This document shows, one piece after another, positions 29,859 to 40,033 of a DNA stretch of 64,000 nucleotides. A program made the position numbers and the translations under genes. Every line of letters starts with the position of its first letter. Position 1 is the stretch's first letter. Source of the DNA: Azoarcus sp. (GTDB lineage Bacteria > Pseudomonadota > Gammaproteobacteria > Burkholderiales > Rhodocyclaceae); contig JAIRXQ010000012.1 in the NCBI GenBank assembly GCA_031268195.1, positions 18,849 to 82,848 on the forward strand. The letters run 5' to 3'. A model generated the notes under the pieces. It was not told the origin of the DNA and did not search any database. It worked only from the letters and a program-made list of their open reading frames with translations.

Positions 29859-30209
29859 ATGAGCACGGAAATCGATATGCAGGATTTTCTGGTTTTTACC
29901 GACAGCGCCGCCGCCAAGGTGCGCGAACTGATCGAAGAGGAAGGCAACCCGGCGCTGAAACTGCGCGTGTTCGTGAGCGGCGGCGGTTGCGCCGGCTTCC
30001 AGTACGGCTTCACGTTCGATGAGGACGTCAACGAGGACGATGCCACGCTGGAGAAGGACGGCGTGACGCTGCTGGTGGATTCGATGAGCTACCAGTATCT
30101 CGTCGGAGCCGAGATCGACTACAGCGAAGGGCTGGAAGGCTCGCAGTTCGTGATCCACAATCCGAACGCGACCAATACCTGCGGCTGCGGCTCGTCGTTC
30201 TCGGCCTGA
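29859..30209 (+). CDS. erpA: Iron-sulfur cluster insertion protein ErpA
   Basis: An A-type Fe-S carrier of 116 residues beginning [21 protein letters not shown]. The three cluster-ligand cysteines are in [12 protein letters not shown] and in the C-terminal [11 protein letters not shown]. An AGGAGA precedes the ATG. It lies 32 bp after argC, an arrangement seen in betaproteobacteria, and ends in a strong bidirectional terminator. Confidence 0.96.
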   Translation: MSTEIDMQDFLVFTDSAAAKVRELIEEEGNPALKLRVFVSGGGCAGFQYGFTFDEDVNEDDATLEKDGVTLLVDSMSYQYLVGAEIDYSEGLEGSQFVIHNPNATNTCGCGSSFSA

Positions 30210-30230
30210 AGAAGCCGTTGCACGCGGCCA

Positions 30231-30264
30231 AAAAGAAGGGCGCCGTTTTTGGCGCCCTTCTTTT
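30231..30264. terminator. Bidirectional terminator between erpA and M23 peptidase gene
   Basis: A perfect 14-bp stem, AAAAGAAGGGCGCC (30231-30244) with GGCGCCCTTCTTTT (30251-30264), around a six-base loop. The A-tract on one side and T-tract on the other let it act for both convergent genes. Confidence 0.85.
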
Positions 30265-30289
30265 GCTTCGGCTTGACCAAGCCGACCGA

Positions 30290-31816
30290 TCAAAGCCGTC
30301 CGCCCGCGTTTTTGGCCGATGCCACCCGGTAATTGAGCAGCGCCAGCCGTTCGAGCAGGACGCCAGTGTTTTGCCGGAAGCGGGTCAACTCCCGTCCGTT
30401 CAGCGGCGCGGCATCGGGTAGCGTCACCGTCATCGGGTTTTGCGCGACTTCGTTGACGCGGAACTCGTAGTGCAGATGTGGCCCGGTGACGCGGCCGGTC
30501 GCACCGACGCGGGCGATGAACTCACCCTGTTCTACGGTGTTGCCCACGCGCAGGCCGGGCGCGAAAGCGTTCAGGTGGGCGTAGGCCGTGGTGATGCCGT
30601 CGTGGTGCTGAAGCACCACGATCTTGCCATAGCCGCTTTGCCAGCCGACGTAGACCACTTCGCCGTCGGACGTCGCGCGTACCGGGGTGCCGGTGGGCGC
30701 GCCGAAATCGACGCCGTTGTGATTGAGCCAGTTCCCGTGCACCGGATGCAGGCGGCGGCCGAAGCTGGAGGTCACGCGGGTATATTCCAGCGGCGAGCGC
30801 AGGAAGGAACGCTTCAGGCTTTTACCTTCGCTGGTGTAGTAGGCCGAGCGTCCGTCGGAAGAGGTATGGCGAAAGACCGTGTGACGTTTGCCCTGATTGA
30901 CGAATTCGGCAGCGAGAATGCGGCCCGCGTGCGCTGGCGCGCCACGGTGGTAGAACGTCTCGTAGATCACGCTGAAAGTGTCGTCTTGTCGCAGGCCGGA
31001 ATGAAAATCGATTTGATTGCCGAACAGATCGGCAAGCTGTGTGGCGACGCTGTCGGGCAGCCCGGCTTCCTCGGTGGCGGTAAACAGCGAATGTTTGATG
31101 ACGCCGCTGCGCATCTCGGTGCCGCTGGCGAGCGCTACGCTGGGCGCGGTGGAAACCTGGAAGGGGGCCTCGATCGAATGGCGTGCCACGGTCAGGTCAT
31201 TGCCGCTGGCGCGCGGCAGGCGCAGGGAAAGCAGATGGCCCGTGGCATCCACCACGGCGGTGAATGTATCGCCCGGTTGCAGTTCGCGCAGGGCGCGGGC
31301 GCTGCCCTTGTTGTCCAGCAGCGTCAGCGCATCCTGCTCGGAGATGCCGAGACGGCGGAAAACCGCTTGCAGCGTGTCGCCGGGGCCGATGCGATCTTCG
31401 TAGATGAAGGGCAGGTTGGGCGCGGGCAGCTCTTGCGCGGCGACCGGCAGGTTTTCCACGATCGTGTGCACGCCCGCGGGTTCTTCCGGCGCCACGACCG
31501 CGGTCGCGGCAACGCCGCCGAGCACGGACACCCCGGTAAAACCGGCGGCGATCCAGGCGCGTCTGTTCTCGAACAGACGCCAGGGCAGTTCGGCCAGACT
31601 GCGCAACAGCACGATCATGCGCTTGCGCGGCTTCTCCATTCGCCAGCGCAGATTACCCGCATGCCAGCGCAGGTCGGCCGCCACTTTGCCCGACAGGCCG
31701 CCGCCTACGCGCCACTGAACTTCGGTCGCGCGCCTGGGCTGTTCGGCCAGCCGCCAGCGCAGATCGCCTAGCCGCCACCGTAGTTCGGCTAGAATCCTGT
31801 TTTTTCTTATCCGCAT
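30290..31816 (-). CDS. M23-family peptidase with Trp/Arg-repeat N-terminal extension
   Basis: A 508-residue DD-endopeptidase-type protein. The C-terminal LytM/M23 domain has the zinc motifs [15 protein letters not shown] and GPHLHYEF, both intact, so it is probably active on peptidoglycan crosslinks. An OapA/LysM-like region precedes it ([30 protein letters not shown]). One membrane helix sits at about 87-108. The ~86 residues before it are unusual: Arg-rich, with LRWR-type motifs at Trp 14, 21, 35, 51, 58 and 79, several exactly seven residues apart. By charge this part should be cytoplasmic. The start at 31816 ([12 protein letters not shown]) is preferred; it is divergent from tyrS. Confidence 0.9.
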   Translation of the reverse strand: MRIRKNRILAELRWRLGDLRWRLAEQPRRATEVQWRVGGGLSGKVAADLRWHAGNLRWRMEKPRKRMIVLLRSLAELPWRLFENRRAWIAAGFTGVSVLGGVAATAVVAPEEPAGVHTIVENLPVAAQELPAPNLPFIYEDRIGPGDTLQAVFRRLGISEQDALTLLDNKGSARALRELQPGDTFTAVVDATGHLLSLRLPRASGNDLTVARHSIEAPFQVSTAPSVALASGTEMRSGVIKHSLFTATEEAGLPDSVATQLADLFGNQIDFHSGLRQDDTFSVIYETFYHRGAPAHAGRILAAEFVNQGKRHTVFRHTSSDGRSAYYTSEGKSLKRSFLRSPLEYTRVTSSFGRRLHPVHGNWLNHNGVDFGAPTGTPVRATSDGEVVYVGWQSGYGKIVVLQHHDGITTAYAHLNAFAPGLRVGNTVEQGEFIARVGATGRVTGPHLHYEFRVNEVAQNPMTVTLPDAAPLNGRELTRFRQNTGVLLERLALLNYRVASAKNAGGRL

Positions 31817-31897
31817 GATGTGAAACTCTCGTTGGGGACTGCAAGCGCAGTCTATCAAGGCATGCGGAGCGGCAAGTGTGACCTATTGGAGAATCCC

Positions 31898-33094
31898 ATG
31901 AAAGATTTGGAGGCCGCGATCACTTTGATCCGCCGTGGCGCGGACGAATTGCTGATCGAGGCCGAACTGGTCGAAAAAATGAAGCGCAGCAAGCCCTTGC
32001 GTGTCAAGGCGGGGTTCGACCCAACTGCGCCCGATCTGCACCTCGGCCATACGGTTTTGCTCAACAAGCTGCGGCATTTCCAGGAGTTGGGGCACCATGT
32101 GATGTTCCTCATAGGAGACTTCACCGGCATGATTGGTGACCCCAGCGGCAAGAACGCCACCCGTCCGCCGCTGTCGCGTGAACAAGTTCTCGCCAACGCC
32201 GCCACCTACAAGGAACAGGTGTTCAAAATCCTCGATGCGGCGAAAACCGAAATTTGCTTCAACTCCACGTGGATGAATGAGCTCGACGCCGCCGCGATGA
32301 TTCGCCTCGCGGCGCGGCAAACGGTGGCGCGCATGCTGGAGCGCGACGATTTTGCCAAGCGTTACGCCAGCGAGCAGCCGATATCGATTCACGAATTCCT
32401 CTATCCGCTCTGCCAGGGGTACGACTCGGTGGCGATGAAGGCGGACATCGAACTTGGCGGCACCGACCAGCGTTTCAACCTGTTGATGGGGCGCGAACTG
32501 CAAAAGCATTACGGGCAGGCACCGCAATGCGTGCTGATGATGCCGCTGCTCGAAGGCTTGGATGGCGTCAACAAAATGTCCAAGTCACTTGGTAATTACA
32601 TTGGCATTGCCGAGCCGCCGCAGGAAATTTTCGGCAAAACCATGTCGGTGTCCGACACCTTGATGTGGCGCTATTACGATCTGCTTTCGTTCCGTTCCAC
32701 GCCCGAAATCGCGGCGCTGAAGGCCGATGTCGAAGCGGGCCGCAACCCGCGTGACGCGAAAGTGATGCTGGCGCAGGAATTCGTCGCCCGTTTCCACGGC
32801 CAGAAAGCCGCTGCCGCCGCGCGCGCGGATTTCGAGGCGCGCTTCAGCAAAAACGAAATTCCCGACGATCTTCCCGAAGTGCGCGTCGCCGTCGGCGCGG
32901 GCATGCCTATCTTCAAGGTCATCAAGGAGGCGGGGCTGACCGGCACCACGTCGGAGGCCATGCGCATGATCGAACAAGGTGCGGTGAAGCTTGATGGCGA
33001 ACGCATCGAAGACCGCAACCTCGCGCTCGAAGCGGGCGGCAAGGTGGTTTTGCAGGTGGGCAAGCGCAAGTTTGCCGCCGTGGTGCTTGAATGA
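31898..33094 (+). CDS. tyrS: Tyrosyl-tRNA synthetase TyrS
   Basis: A class I synthetase of 398 residues from the ATG at 31898 ([18 protein letters not shown]). The ATP-binding HLGH is at 48-51, KMSKS in [11 protein letters not shown], and a C-terminal S4 domain is at about 335-398. The [19 protein letters not shown] form places it in the TyrRZ-like subgroup rather than the E. coli TyrRS form. An upstream in-frame ATG at 31820 overlaps the divergent peptidase gene and is not needed. It overlaps murI as ATGA. Confidence 0.95.
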   Translation: MKDLEAAITLIRRGADELLIEAELVEKMKRSKPLRVKAGFDPTAPDLHLGHTVLLNKLRHFQELGHHVMFLIGDFTGMIGDPSGKNATRPPLSREQVLANAATYKEQVFKILDAAKTEICFNSTWMNELDAAAMIRLAARQTVARMLERDDFAKRYASEQPISIHEFLYPLCQGYDSVAMKADIELGGTDQRFNLLMGRELQKHYGQAPQCVLMMPLLEGLDGVNKMSKSLGNYIGIAEPPQEIFGKTMSVSDTLMWRYYDLLSFRSTPEIAALKADVEAGRNPRDAKVMLAQEFVARFHGQKAAAAARADFEARFSKNEIPDDLPEVRVAVGAGMPIFKVIKEAGLTGTTSEAMRMIEQGAVKLDGERIEDRNLALEAGGKVVLQVGKRKFAAVVLE

Positions 33095-33900
33095 GTGCTG
33101 GCGACAGCCGCCCGATCGGCGTTTTCGACTCCGGCGTCGGCGGCTTGACGGTGGTGCGCGCGCTCATGGAGCGCCTGCCGCTGGAGAGCATCATCTATTT
33201 CGGCGATACCGCGCGCGTGCCTTACGGCGTCAAGTCGGTGGCGACGATTCGCCAGTTCACCGCGCAGATCGTCGATTACCTGTTGCGGCAGGAAGTGAAG
33301 CTGCTCATCGTCGCCTGTAACACGATGGCGGCGGTTGCCGCCCGCGTCATCGCCACGCGCGCCCACGGTTTGCCGACGCTCGATGTGATCGAAGCGGGTT
33401 CCCGAGCTGCCGTCGCGGTCGGCAAAGGCGGACGCATCGGCGTCATCGGCACGCCGACCACCATCAACAGCAACGCCTACGCCCGCCGCATCGCCGAGCT
33501 GGATCCTTCCGCCCGTCTCTATTCGCAAGCCTGTCCGCTGTTCGTGCCACTGGTCGAGGAGGGCTGGCTCGATCATCCGGTCACGCGGCTCACCGCGCAG
33601 GAATATTTGCGCCCCGTGCTCGCGGAGGACATCGGCAGCCTCGTGCTCGGCTGCACGCACTACCCGCTGCTCAAACCGCTGCTGCGCGAACTCGTCGGGG
33701 GAAACGTGCAACTCATCGACTCGGCGCTCACCACCGCTGAACTCGCCGCGCTTCGCCTGTCCGACGCCGGACTTGCCGCCGATGGATCGGAGCCCGCTAC
33801 CTACCGCTACGTCGTCACCGACGTGCCGCTGCGCTTCCAGACGATCGGAGAGCGGTTTCTGGGGCGCTCATTGGGGGAGATCGAGAGGGTGGACTGGTAG
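33091..33900 (+). CDS. murI: Glutamate racemase MurI
   Basis: Makes D-glutamate for peptidoglycan. In 269 residues it shows [30 protein letters not shown], the first catalytic Cys in [14 protein letters not shown] and the second in [10 protein letters not shown]. It is translationally coupled to tyrS by a 4-bp overlap. Confidence 0.96.
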   Translation: MSAGDSRPIGVFDSGVGGLTVVRALMERLPLESIIYFGDTARVPYGVKSVATIRQFTAQIVDYLLRQEVKLLIVACNTMAAVAARVIATRAHGLPTLDVIEAGSRAAVAVGKGGRIGVIGTPTTINSNAYARRIAELDPSARLYSQACPLFVPLVEEGWLDHPVTRLTAQEYLRPVLAEDIGSLVLGCTHYPLLKPLLRELVGGNVQLIDSALTTAELAALRLSDAGLAADGSEPATYRYVVTDVPLRFQTIGERFLGRSLGEIERVDW

Positions 33901-34138
33901 CGATCGCGGCCCGCTTCCCGGGACATGGCGGCTTCCAACCTGTTCGCCACGCCCCGGAGGCGCGCGGGGAAATGCTGTTGCGCTGCCGTCAGCGCCACCC
34001 TCCTCACGAGGGGCTCTGGCGGAATCCGAATCCGCTCGAAGGACGCTCCAGACCGCAAGGGCGCTCCAGACAATAGGGCAAAGCCGGTCGGTGACAATCG
34101 AGGCGGATTCAGGCATCCGTCCGCGCAGGGATATTTCT
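33901..34138. other. Intergenic region after murI
   Basis: About 240 bp between convergent genes. I see no gene or terminator. A short imperfect repeat (AAGGACGCTCCAGA and AAGGGCGCTCCAGA, about 34040-34070) is present. Confidence 0.4.
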
Positions 34139-34483
34139 TTACGTGGTGAGCCAGCCGCGCGCGCTTTCCTCGTCATCGAAAACTTCGATTTCCGCATCGA
34201 CGAAGAATTGCGACACCCATGCGCTCCATGTGACCCACTGGTCGTCGGTGAGGATGGCGATGCGGCGGAATTCGTGAGGGTTTTGCCGGGAGTGGCGGAT
34301 TTCCTCGAAGGCGACATCCAGGGTGAAACTGGCCATTTCGCGCAGGTCGAAAAGCAGGTCGAGTGGGCCGCTGGCTTGGGCTTTGGGGTCGGTCAAGTCC
34401 TCGAATTCACGGTAATCGGCCAAGGTGAATTCGCCAAAGACGACGGCGGTGACGGGGTTGCCGCAGTTGTCGATGCTGATCAT
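34139..34483 (-). CDS. SpoIIAA-like STAS protein
   Basis: A 114-residue cytosolic protein. The pattern VVFGEFTLADYREFEDL, PLDLLFDLREMASFTLDVAFEEIRHSR, FRRIAILTDDQWVTWSAWVSQFFVDAEIEVFDDEESARGWL matches the SpoIIAA-like/STAS family found widely in proteobacteria, thought to bind lipids or regulators. It stands alone, about 30 bp after the histidine kinase gene start of transcription direction reversed, that is, just downstream of it on the opposite side. Function unknown. Confidence 0.78.
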   Translation of the reverse strand: MISIDNCGNPVTAVVFGEFTLADYREFEDLTDPKAQASGPLDLLFDLREMASFTLDVAFEEIRHSRQNPHEFRRIAILTDDQWVTWSAWVSQFFVDAEIEVFDDEESARGWLTT

Positions 34484-34514
34484 GGAAGAGCTCCGGGTCG
34501 TGAACTTGGCATCA

Positions 34515-35834
34515 CTATAACCCGGCTTGGACGCGCGGCAGGATCACTGTGGCGACGAGTCCCCCTTTTGGGTGGTTATCGAGGGTGACGCTGCCGCGCT
34601 GGACGTGCAGCAGGTTGCGGGTGATCGCAAGGCCAAGCCCCGTGCCGCCTGTTGCGCGGTTGCGCGAGGCTTCGGCGCGGTAGAACGGCTCGAAAACCCG
34701 TTCGCGTTCTTCGGCGGGCAGACCGGGGCCGTGGTCGCGGATGACGATGCAAAACGTTGCGGGCGTCTCTGAGAGCGCGACGTCGACCTCTTTACCGTAT
34801 TTCACGCCGTTCTCGATCAGATTCCACAGGGCGCGGCGCAGCGCGACGGGTTGGCCCATGAAGGGGGCCGATGCCTGCCCGCTGACGGAAACCGTCCAGT
34901 TCGTATCGGCGGCTTCGCCCGACAGCGCGGCGAGCAGGCCGTTCAGATCGATGGGCTGCGGCGGGGCGCAGGCGTCCATGCTGCGCGCGTAAATCAAGCC
35001 TTCGCGGATCAGGGTTTGCATGGCGTCGAGATCGGTCTGGATGCGTTCCTTGAGCGCGTCGTCCTCGACCATCTCGGCGCGTAGGCGCAGGCGGGTGATG
35101 GGCGTTTGCAGATCGTGCGAGATGGCGGCGAGGATGCGGCTGCGTTCCTGCATGTGCGCGAGGATGCGTTGCTGCATCTGGTTGAAGGCTTCCGCGGCCT
35201 GCACGACTTCGATGGGGCCGGTGAGTTCGAGCGGGGCGCGTTCGGGGTCTTCGCCCAATGCGTGCGCGGCGGCGGCCATCTTCGAGAGCGGACGGGTGGC
35301 GATGCGTACACAAAACCAGGTGAGGATGCCAATGCCCACGATCATGCTGAGCGTGCTCAACACCACGGACAGCGGCGGGATGTGGATCGGCTCTGGCGGG
35401 CGGCGCAGGCTGCCGATGAGCAGGGTGCCGTCGGCCAGTTTGACGGCGACGAGGTGACGAGTGCGCTGGGGGTCTTCCTCGCTGCGATGGACGTAGGCAA
35501 TGGGCGCGCGCTCCGGCATGACTTTGCGCAACGCCGGCAGCAGGGGATCGGCGGGCTGCGGTTCGACTCGCTCGGGAAGCTCGTTCAGCGCCAGACGCAT
35601 GAGGCTGCGATCGTGTTTCTTGAGTGCGCGCAGGCGCTCCTGCGGGGGGATGTCGTCGAGGATGTCGGCGTTGGAGGCGATTTCCTGCGCGATGCGCTCG
35701 AAGATCGCTTCGCGCCCGAGCCGCTCCCCTTCCTTGACGAAAATGGCGATGCCGACCATCAGCACCAGAAAGATGCCGACCAGCAGGATCAGCAGCAGGC
35801 GGGCGAACAGGCTGCGTGGCCAGCAGGCGTTCAC
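34515..35834 (-). CDS. EnvZ-type sensor histidine kinase
   Basis: A 439-residue membrane kinase. The first membrane helix is at about 8-32, a periplasmic sensor domain at 33-155, the second helix at 156-176 and a HAMP domain at 178-232. HisKA follows with AAISHDLQTPITRLRLRAE, and HATPase has LIENGVKYG, DHGPGLP and GGTGLGLAITRNLL. It overlaps the regulator gene by 4 bp and belongs with it. The divergent Spy/CpxP-like gene suggests an envelope-stress signal; that is inference. Confidence 0.93.
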   Translation of the reverse strand: MNACWPRSLFARLLLILLVGIFLVLMVGIAIFVKEGERLGREAIFERIAQEIASNADILDDIPPQERLRALKKHDRSLMRLALNELPERVEPQPADPLLPALRKVMPERAPIAYVHRSEEDPQRTRHLVAVKLADGTLLIGSLRRPPEPIHIPPLSVVLSTLSMIVGIGILTWFCVRIATRPLSKMAAAAHALGEDPERAPLELTGPIEVVQAAEAFNQMQQRILAHMQERSRILAAISHDLQTPITRLRLRAEMVEDDALKERIQTDLDAMQTLIREGLIYARSMDACAPPQPIDLNGLLAALSGEAADTNWTVSVSGQASAPFMGQPVALRRALWNLIENGVKYGKEVDVALSETPATFCIVIRDHGPGLPAEERERVFEPFYRAEASRNRATGGTGLGLAITRNLLHVQRGSVTLDNHPKGGLVATVILPRVQAGL

Positions 35835-36583
35835 TGCGTCTTTCCGTTGGCGTCGACCTCGCAGGCGAGCACGTAGCCTTCATTGCGCACCGTTTTGATG
35901 ATCGCGGGTTCACGGGCATTGTCGCCGAGGCGCTGGCGCAGGCGGCTCATCAAGAGGTCGATGGAGCGGTCGAACACGTCGGCCTCGCGTCCTTGGGTGA
36001 ATTCCATCAGTTGATCGCGCGAGAGCACGCGCTGCGGGTGGGAGAGGAAAACGTTGAGCATTCGGTATTCTGCCCCGGACAGGGCGACGACGGTGCCCCC
36101 GGCGTCGATGAGATGGCGGGCCACGGTGTCCAGCCGCCAGTTGGCGAAACGCAGTTCGCGCGCCGGGGCGCTGGAAGCGGCGGCGAGATTGGGGGGGAGC
36201 GCGCGGGCGCGGCGCAGGATGGCGCGGACGCGGGCGAAGAGCTCACGCGGCACGAAGGGCTTGGGGAGGTAGTCGTCAGCGCCCATTTCCAGACCGATGA
36301 TGCGATCCATGTCTTCGCCGCGCGCGGTGAGCATCAGCACGGGCGTATCGGCGTTGGGGCCGTTGCTGGCGCGCAGGTTGCGGCATAGCGTGAGGCCATC
36401 TTCGCCGGGCATCATGATGTCGAGCACAATCAGGTCGATGCGATGTGCCTCCAGCGCGGCGCGCATTTCGCGCCCGTCGGCGGCGGTGGTGCAGCGCAGA
36501 CCCTGCTTTTCGAGGTAGCTGGCAAGCAGGGTGCGAATGTCGCGGTCGTCATCGACGATGAGGATGTGGTCCTGGTTGGACAT
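35831..36583 (-). CDS. OmpR-family response regulator
   Basis: A 250-residue regulator with a receiver (ILIVDDDRDIRTLL, phospho-acceptor in LIVLDIMMPGEDGL, LMLTARGEDMDRIIGLEMGADDYLPKPF) and a winged-helix DNA-binding domain (ALSGAEYRMLNVFLSHPQRVLSRDQLME, DRSIDLLMSRLRQRLGDNAREPAIIKTVRNEGYVL). First gene of the two-gene operon. Confidence 0.94.
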   Translation of the reverse strand: MSNQDHILIVDDDRDIRTLLASYLEKQGLRCTTAADGREMRAALEAHRIDLIVLDIMMPGEDGLTLCRNLRASNGPNADTPVLMLTARGEDMDRIIGLEMGADDYLPKPFVPRELFARVRAILRRARALPPNLAAASSAPARELRFANWRLDTVARHLIDAGGTVVALSGAEYRMLNVFLSHPQRVLSRDQLMEFTQGREADVFDRSIDLLMSRLRQRLGDNAREPAIIKTVRNEGYVLACEVDANGKTQ

Positions 36584-36643
36584 GAGCAGTTCTCCGTAAC
36601 CCGTGCTTTTCGCACAGCGTGCATCTTAGGCGGCTGTGAAGGC

Positions 36644-36662
36644 GTATTGTATTTTTATGTAT
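36644..36662. promoter_or_regulatory. GTAT direct repeats in the divergent control region
   Basis: Between the response-regulator gene and the Spy-like gene, GTAT occurs at 36644, 36649 and 36659 within a short A/T-rich block. This is the most operator-like pattern in the 200-bp divergent region and could be a site for the adjacent OmpR-type regulator. No consensus is known to me. Confidence 0.3.
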
Positions 36663-36788
36663 CCTTGGCGTTTCCGGAAACATCGTGATTCAATATTCGT
36701 GTGCAATGAAACAGTGCGCGCCTGTTATTCGGGTTCCAATGTGTCCGTCGACGAACCTGACATTTTGCGTTTTTAGAGGAGAACACTC

Positions 36789-37292
36789 ATGCAAAACTGG
36801 ATCAAAACCTCGCTGATCGCTGCCTTGGCGGCTTCGACCCTGCTCGGTAGCCCGGCTGTCATGGCCAAAGGTGGTCAGCACCATCATCAGCAGGCCGCCG
36901 TCAACCCGGAACAAGCCAAGGCGAAATGGCTGCGGCAAAACGAGGCGCAATTGGCGAGACTTGAGCTTGCGCTCGTGTTGACGCCGGAACAAAAGCCGGC
37001 GTGGGAAACGTTCAAGGCCGCAGTCACGGCGCGTAACGAGACGGTGTTGAACGACATGGAAATCACGACCAAAGTCGGCGAGGCCGCCACCGTGGTCGAA
37101 CGACTGAAACGCGCGGAAGAAGTCACCGCGCAACGCTCGAAACTGTTGGGCGAAACGCGCAGGGACGTCGAGGCGTTCTATGTCATCCTGAACGATACGC
37201 AAAAGACGGTGTTCGATGACGAGGTCTACCGCCTCCTGCCTTCGCGTCAAGGCGTGGTTCAAACGAAAAAGGGCAAACGCAGCAAGAAGTGA
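36789..37292 (+). CDS. Spy/CpxP-like periplasmic stress protein (LTxxQ family)
   Basis: A 167-residue exported protein with a signal peptide ending near SPAVMAKG, followed by a His-rich stretch (GGQHHHQQ). Two family repeats are visible, LTPEQKPAWETFK (LTxxQ) and LNDTQKTVFDDEV, in an all-helical body; the C-terminus is Lys-rich (KKGKRSKK). Such proteins act as periplasmic chaperones or stress sensors under two-component control. AGAGGAG precedes the start. It is transcribed divergently from the OmpR/EnvZ-type pair, which probably controls it. The His-rich N-terminus could bind metal. Confidence 0.82.
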   Translation: MQNWIKTSLIAALAASTLLGSPAVMAKGGQHHHQQAAVNPEQAKAKWLRQNEAQLARLELALVLTPEQKPAWETFKAAVTARNETVLNDMEITTKVGEAATVVERLKRAEEVTAQRSKLLGETRRDVEAFYVILNDTQKTVFDDEVYRLLPSRQGVVQTKKGKRSKK

Positions 37293-37353
37293 TCCCGCGC
37301 GTCCGTTTGCGCCGGGGTCGCTTCCAAGGCATTCGATCCCGGCAAACACCACC

Positions 37354-37386
37354 AAGCCGCCCCACCAAGCCACCTTGGGGCGGCTT
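37354..37386. terminator. Hairpin between the Spy-like gene and clpA
   Basis: AAGCCGCCCC (37354-37363) pairs perfectly with GGGGCGGCTT (37377-37386) across a 13-base loop. It lies between convergent genes and probably ends both transcripts, although no long T-run follows. Confidence 0.55.
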
Positions 37387-37421
37387 CGTCGTCTCTGCGT
37401 GAGGATGTGGGGCGATCGAGC

Positions 37422-39722
37422 CTACACGACGGCGGCTTCGGAATCGGGGACGGCGTCCTGATCCTGATCGAAGCAGAGCTTGATCTTTTCCTCGTCCGGG
37501 TCGATGTCGATCGTCACCTTGCCGCCGTTGGCAAGCCGTCCGAACAGCAGCTCGTCGGCGAGCGCGGAGCGGATCATGTCCTGAATCAGCCGTGCCATCG
37601 GCCGTGCGCCCATCATTGGGTCGAATCCCTTGTCGGCGAGCCACGCCTTCAGGGCGTCGGTAAATTGTGCATCGACCTTCTTCTCGTGCAGCTGTGCTTC
37701 GAGCTGCATCAGGAACTTGTCGACCACGCGCAGGATGATTTCGCCATTGAGCGCCTTGAAGGAAATCATGGCGTCGAGCCGGTTGCGGAATTCGGGCGTG
37801 AAGGTGCGCTTGATCTCGCTCATCTCGTCGCCCACTTCGCGCTTGGCCGAGAAGCCCATCACCGACTTCTGCATCGCCTCCGCGCCCGCGTTGGTGGTCA
37901 TGATGAGGATGACGTTGCGGAAATCGGCCTGCCGCCCGTTGTTGTCGGTCAGCGTGCCGTGATCCATCACCTGCAACAGGATGTTGTAGATATCCGGGTG
38001 TGCCTTTTCGATTTCGTCGAGCAGCAGCACGCAGTGCGGCTTTTTGGTGATCTGCTCGGTGAGCAGGCCGCCCTGATCGAAGCCGACGTAGCCCGGCGGC
38101 GCACCGATCAGACGACTGACGGCATGGCGCTCCATGTATTCGGACATATCGAACCGGACCAGTTCGATGCCCAGCGTATAGGCGAGCTGGCGCGCCACTT
38201 CCGTCTTGCCGACGCCGGTTGGCCCGGAAAAGAGGAACGAGCCGATGGGTTTTTGTGGATTGCCCAGACCGGAGCGCGACATCTTGATGGCTTTCGCCAG
38301 CGCTCCGATGGCTTCGTCCTGACCGAACACGACGTTCTTGAGATCGCGCTCCAGCATTTTCAACGAGGCGCGGTCATCCTGCGACACGTTGCGCGGCGGG
38401 ATGCGCGCGATTTTGGCGACGATGTCCTCGATCTCGGTCTTGCCGATGGTTTTCTTCTGGCGTGACTTGGGCAGTATGCGCTGCGCGGCGCCCGCCTCGT
38501 CGATCACGTCGATGGCCTTGTCGGGCAGGTGGCGGTCGTTGATGTATTTGGCGGAAAGCTCGGCGGCGCTGGAGAGCGCCGAAGCGGAATACTTGATGCC
38601 GTGGTGTTCCTCGAAGCGTGTTTTCAGCCCTTTGAGGATTTCGACGGTTTCGGCCACCGACGGCTCGACGATGTCGACTTTCTGGAAGCGGCGCGAGAGC
38701 GCGTGATCTTTCTCGAAGATTTGGCGGAACTCGGTGTAGGTGGTTGCGCCGATGCACTTCAACTGCCCGGCGGACAAAGCGGGTTTCAACAGGTTGGAAG
38801 CATCCAGCGTGCCGCCGGAGGCCGCGCCCGCGCCGATCAGGGTGTGGATTTCGTCGATGAACAAGATCGCATCCTTGTTCTCGACCAGCTGCTTGAGCAC
38901 CGCTTTCATGCGTTGCTCGAAGTCGCCGCGATATTTGGTGCCCGCGAGCAATGCGCCCATATCCAAGGCGTAGACCTGCGCGTTTTCGAGGATGTCCGGC
39001 ACGCGCTTGTCGACGATGCGGTGCGCCAGCCCTTCCGCGATGGCGGTTTTGCCCACACCCGCTTCACCGACCAGCAGCGGATTGTTCTTGCGGCGGCGGC
39101 ACAGCGTTTGCACGACACGCTCGATTTCCTTGTCGCGCCCGATCAGCGGGTCGATCTTGCCCTGTAGCACTTGCTGGTTGAGATTGTGGGTATAGGTTTC
39201 GAGCACGCTGGCGCGCGGTTTTTCTTCCGCCGCCGCTTCCTGTTCGGGCGTCTCCGGCTCGTTGCGGTTGGGCGCTGGGGCGTCCTGCTTCGGCTTGGCG
39301 ATGCCGTGCGAGATGTAATTCACCACGTCGAGGCGAGTGGCATTCTGGCGCTGAAGGAAAAAGACGGCGTGCGAATCCTTTTCACCGAAGATGGCCACCA
39401 GCACGTTGGCGCCGTTGACTTCCTTTTTGCCCGAGGACTGCACATGCAGGATGGCGCGCTGGATGACGCGCTGGAAGCCGAGCGTGGGCTGCGTTTCGAT
39501 TTCCTCGTTGCCGCCGATCTTCGGGGTGTGCTCACCGATGAATTGCGTGAGGTCGTGGCGCAGATCGTTGATGTTGACCGCGCAGGCGCGCAGCACTTCG
39601 GCAGCGGACGGATTATCCAGCAGCGCGAGCAGCAGATGCTCGACGGTGATGAATTCATGCCGTTTCTGCCGTGCCTCGACGAAGGCCATATGCAGACTGA
39701 CTTCCAGTTCTTGCGCGATCAT
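37422..39722 (-). CDS. clpA: ATP-dependent Clp protease ATP-binding subunit ClpA
   Basis: An AAA+ unfoldase that delivers substrates, including N-degron proteins, to ClpP. From the ATG at 39722 ([35 protein letters not shown]) it has 766 residues: N-terminal Clp repeat domain, D1 with Walker [11 protein letters not shown]2 with GPTGVGKTE, a FxxGLLTEQ block, and the [24 protein letters not shown]alker B region. It ends in an acidic tail. It overlaps clpS by 4 bp and is coupled to it. Confidence 0.97.
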   Translation of the reverse strand: MIAQELEVSLHMAFVEARQKRHEFITVEHLLLALLDNPSAAEVLRACAVNINDLRHDLTQFIGEHTPKIGGNEEIETQPTLGFQRVIQRAILHVQSSGKKEVNGANVLVAIFGEKDSHAVFFLQRQNATRLDVVNYISHGIAKPKQDAPAPNRNEPETPEQEAAAEEKPRASVLETYTHNLNQQVLQGKIDPLIGRDKEIERVVQTLCRRRKNNPLLVGEAGVGKTAIAEGLAHRIVDKRVPDILENAQVYALDMGALLAGTKYRGDFEQRMKAVLKQLVENKDAILFIDEIHTLIGAGAASGGTLDASNLLKPALSAGQLKCIGATTYTEFRQIFEKDHALSRRFQKVDIVEPSVAETVEILKGLKTRFEEHHGIKYSASALSSAAELSAKYINDRHLPDKAIDVIDEAGAAQRILPKSRQKKTIGKTEIEDIVAKIARIPPRNVSQDDRASLKMLERDLKNVVFGQDEAIGALAKAIKMSRSGLGNPQKPIGSFLFSGPTGVGKTEVARQLAYTLGIELVRFDMSEYMERHAVSRLIGAPPGYVGFDQGGLLTEQITKKPHCVLLLDEIEKAHPDIYNILLQVMDHGTLTDNNGRQADFRNVILIMTTNAGAEAMQKSVMGFSAKREVGDEMSEIKRTFTPEFRNRLDAMISFKALNGEIILRVVDKFLMQLEAQLHEKKVDAQFTDALKAWLADKGFDPMMGARPMARLIQDMIRSALADELLFGRLANGGKVTIDIDPDEEKIKLCFDQDQDAVPDSEAAVV

Positions 39723-40033
39723 TCGTTTTCCTCCATCACGCATGCCAGCGGATGTTGGTGCTGGCGTGCGTAGGATACGACTTGTTTAACCTTGGTCGAA
39801 GCCACATCCTTGGTGAAAACCCCACACATGCCCATGCCCTCTCTGTGGATCTGCAACATGATCCGGGTGGCGCGTTCGCGGTTCATGCTGAAATATTTTT
39901 GCAGCACAACGACGACGAAGTCCATCGGGGTGAAGTCATCGTTGAGCAGAAGTACCTTATAGAGCGGCGGCCGGCGCGTCTTCGGGCGCATCGCTTCCAA
40001 TACGGTTCCGTCTTGTTTCTGAATCGAAGTCAT
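39719..40033 (-). CDS. clpS: ClpS adaptor protein
   Basis: A 104-residue adaptor that hands N-degron substrates to ClpA. It starts at 40033 ([15 protein letters not shown]). The conserved core [24 protein letters not shown] and the substrate-pocket region [14 protein letters not shown] are intact. ClpA follows with ATGA overlap. Confidence 0.96.
   Translation of the reverse strand: MTSIQKQDGTVLEAMRPKTRRPPLYKVLLLNDDFTPMDFVVVVLQKYFSMNRERATRIMLQIHREGMGMCGVFTKDVASTKVKQVVSYARQHQHPLACVMEENE

Noticed and set aside
33868..34317. Open frames across the murI-STAS intergenic gap
   Set aside because: They run through murI and the STAS gene in wrong frames and have no coding features in the gap itself.
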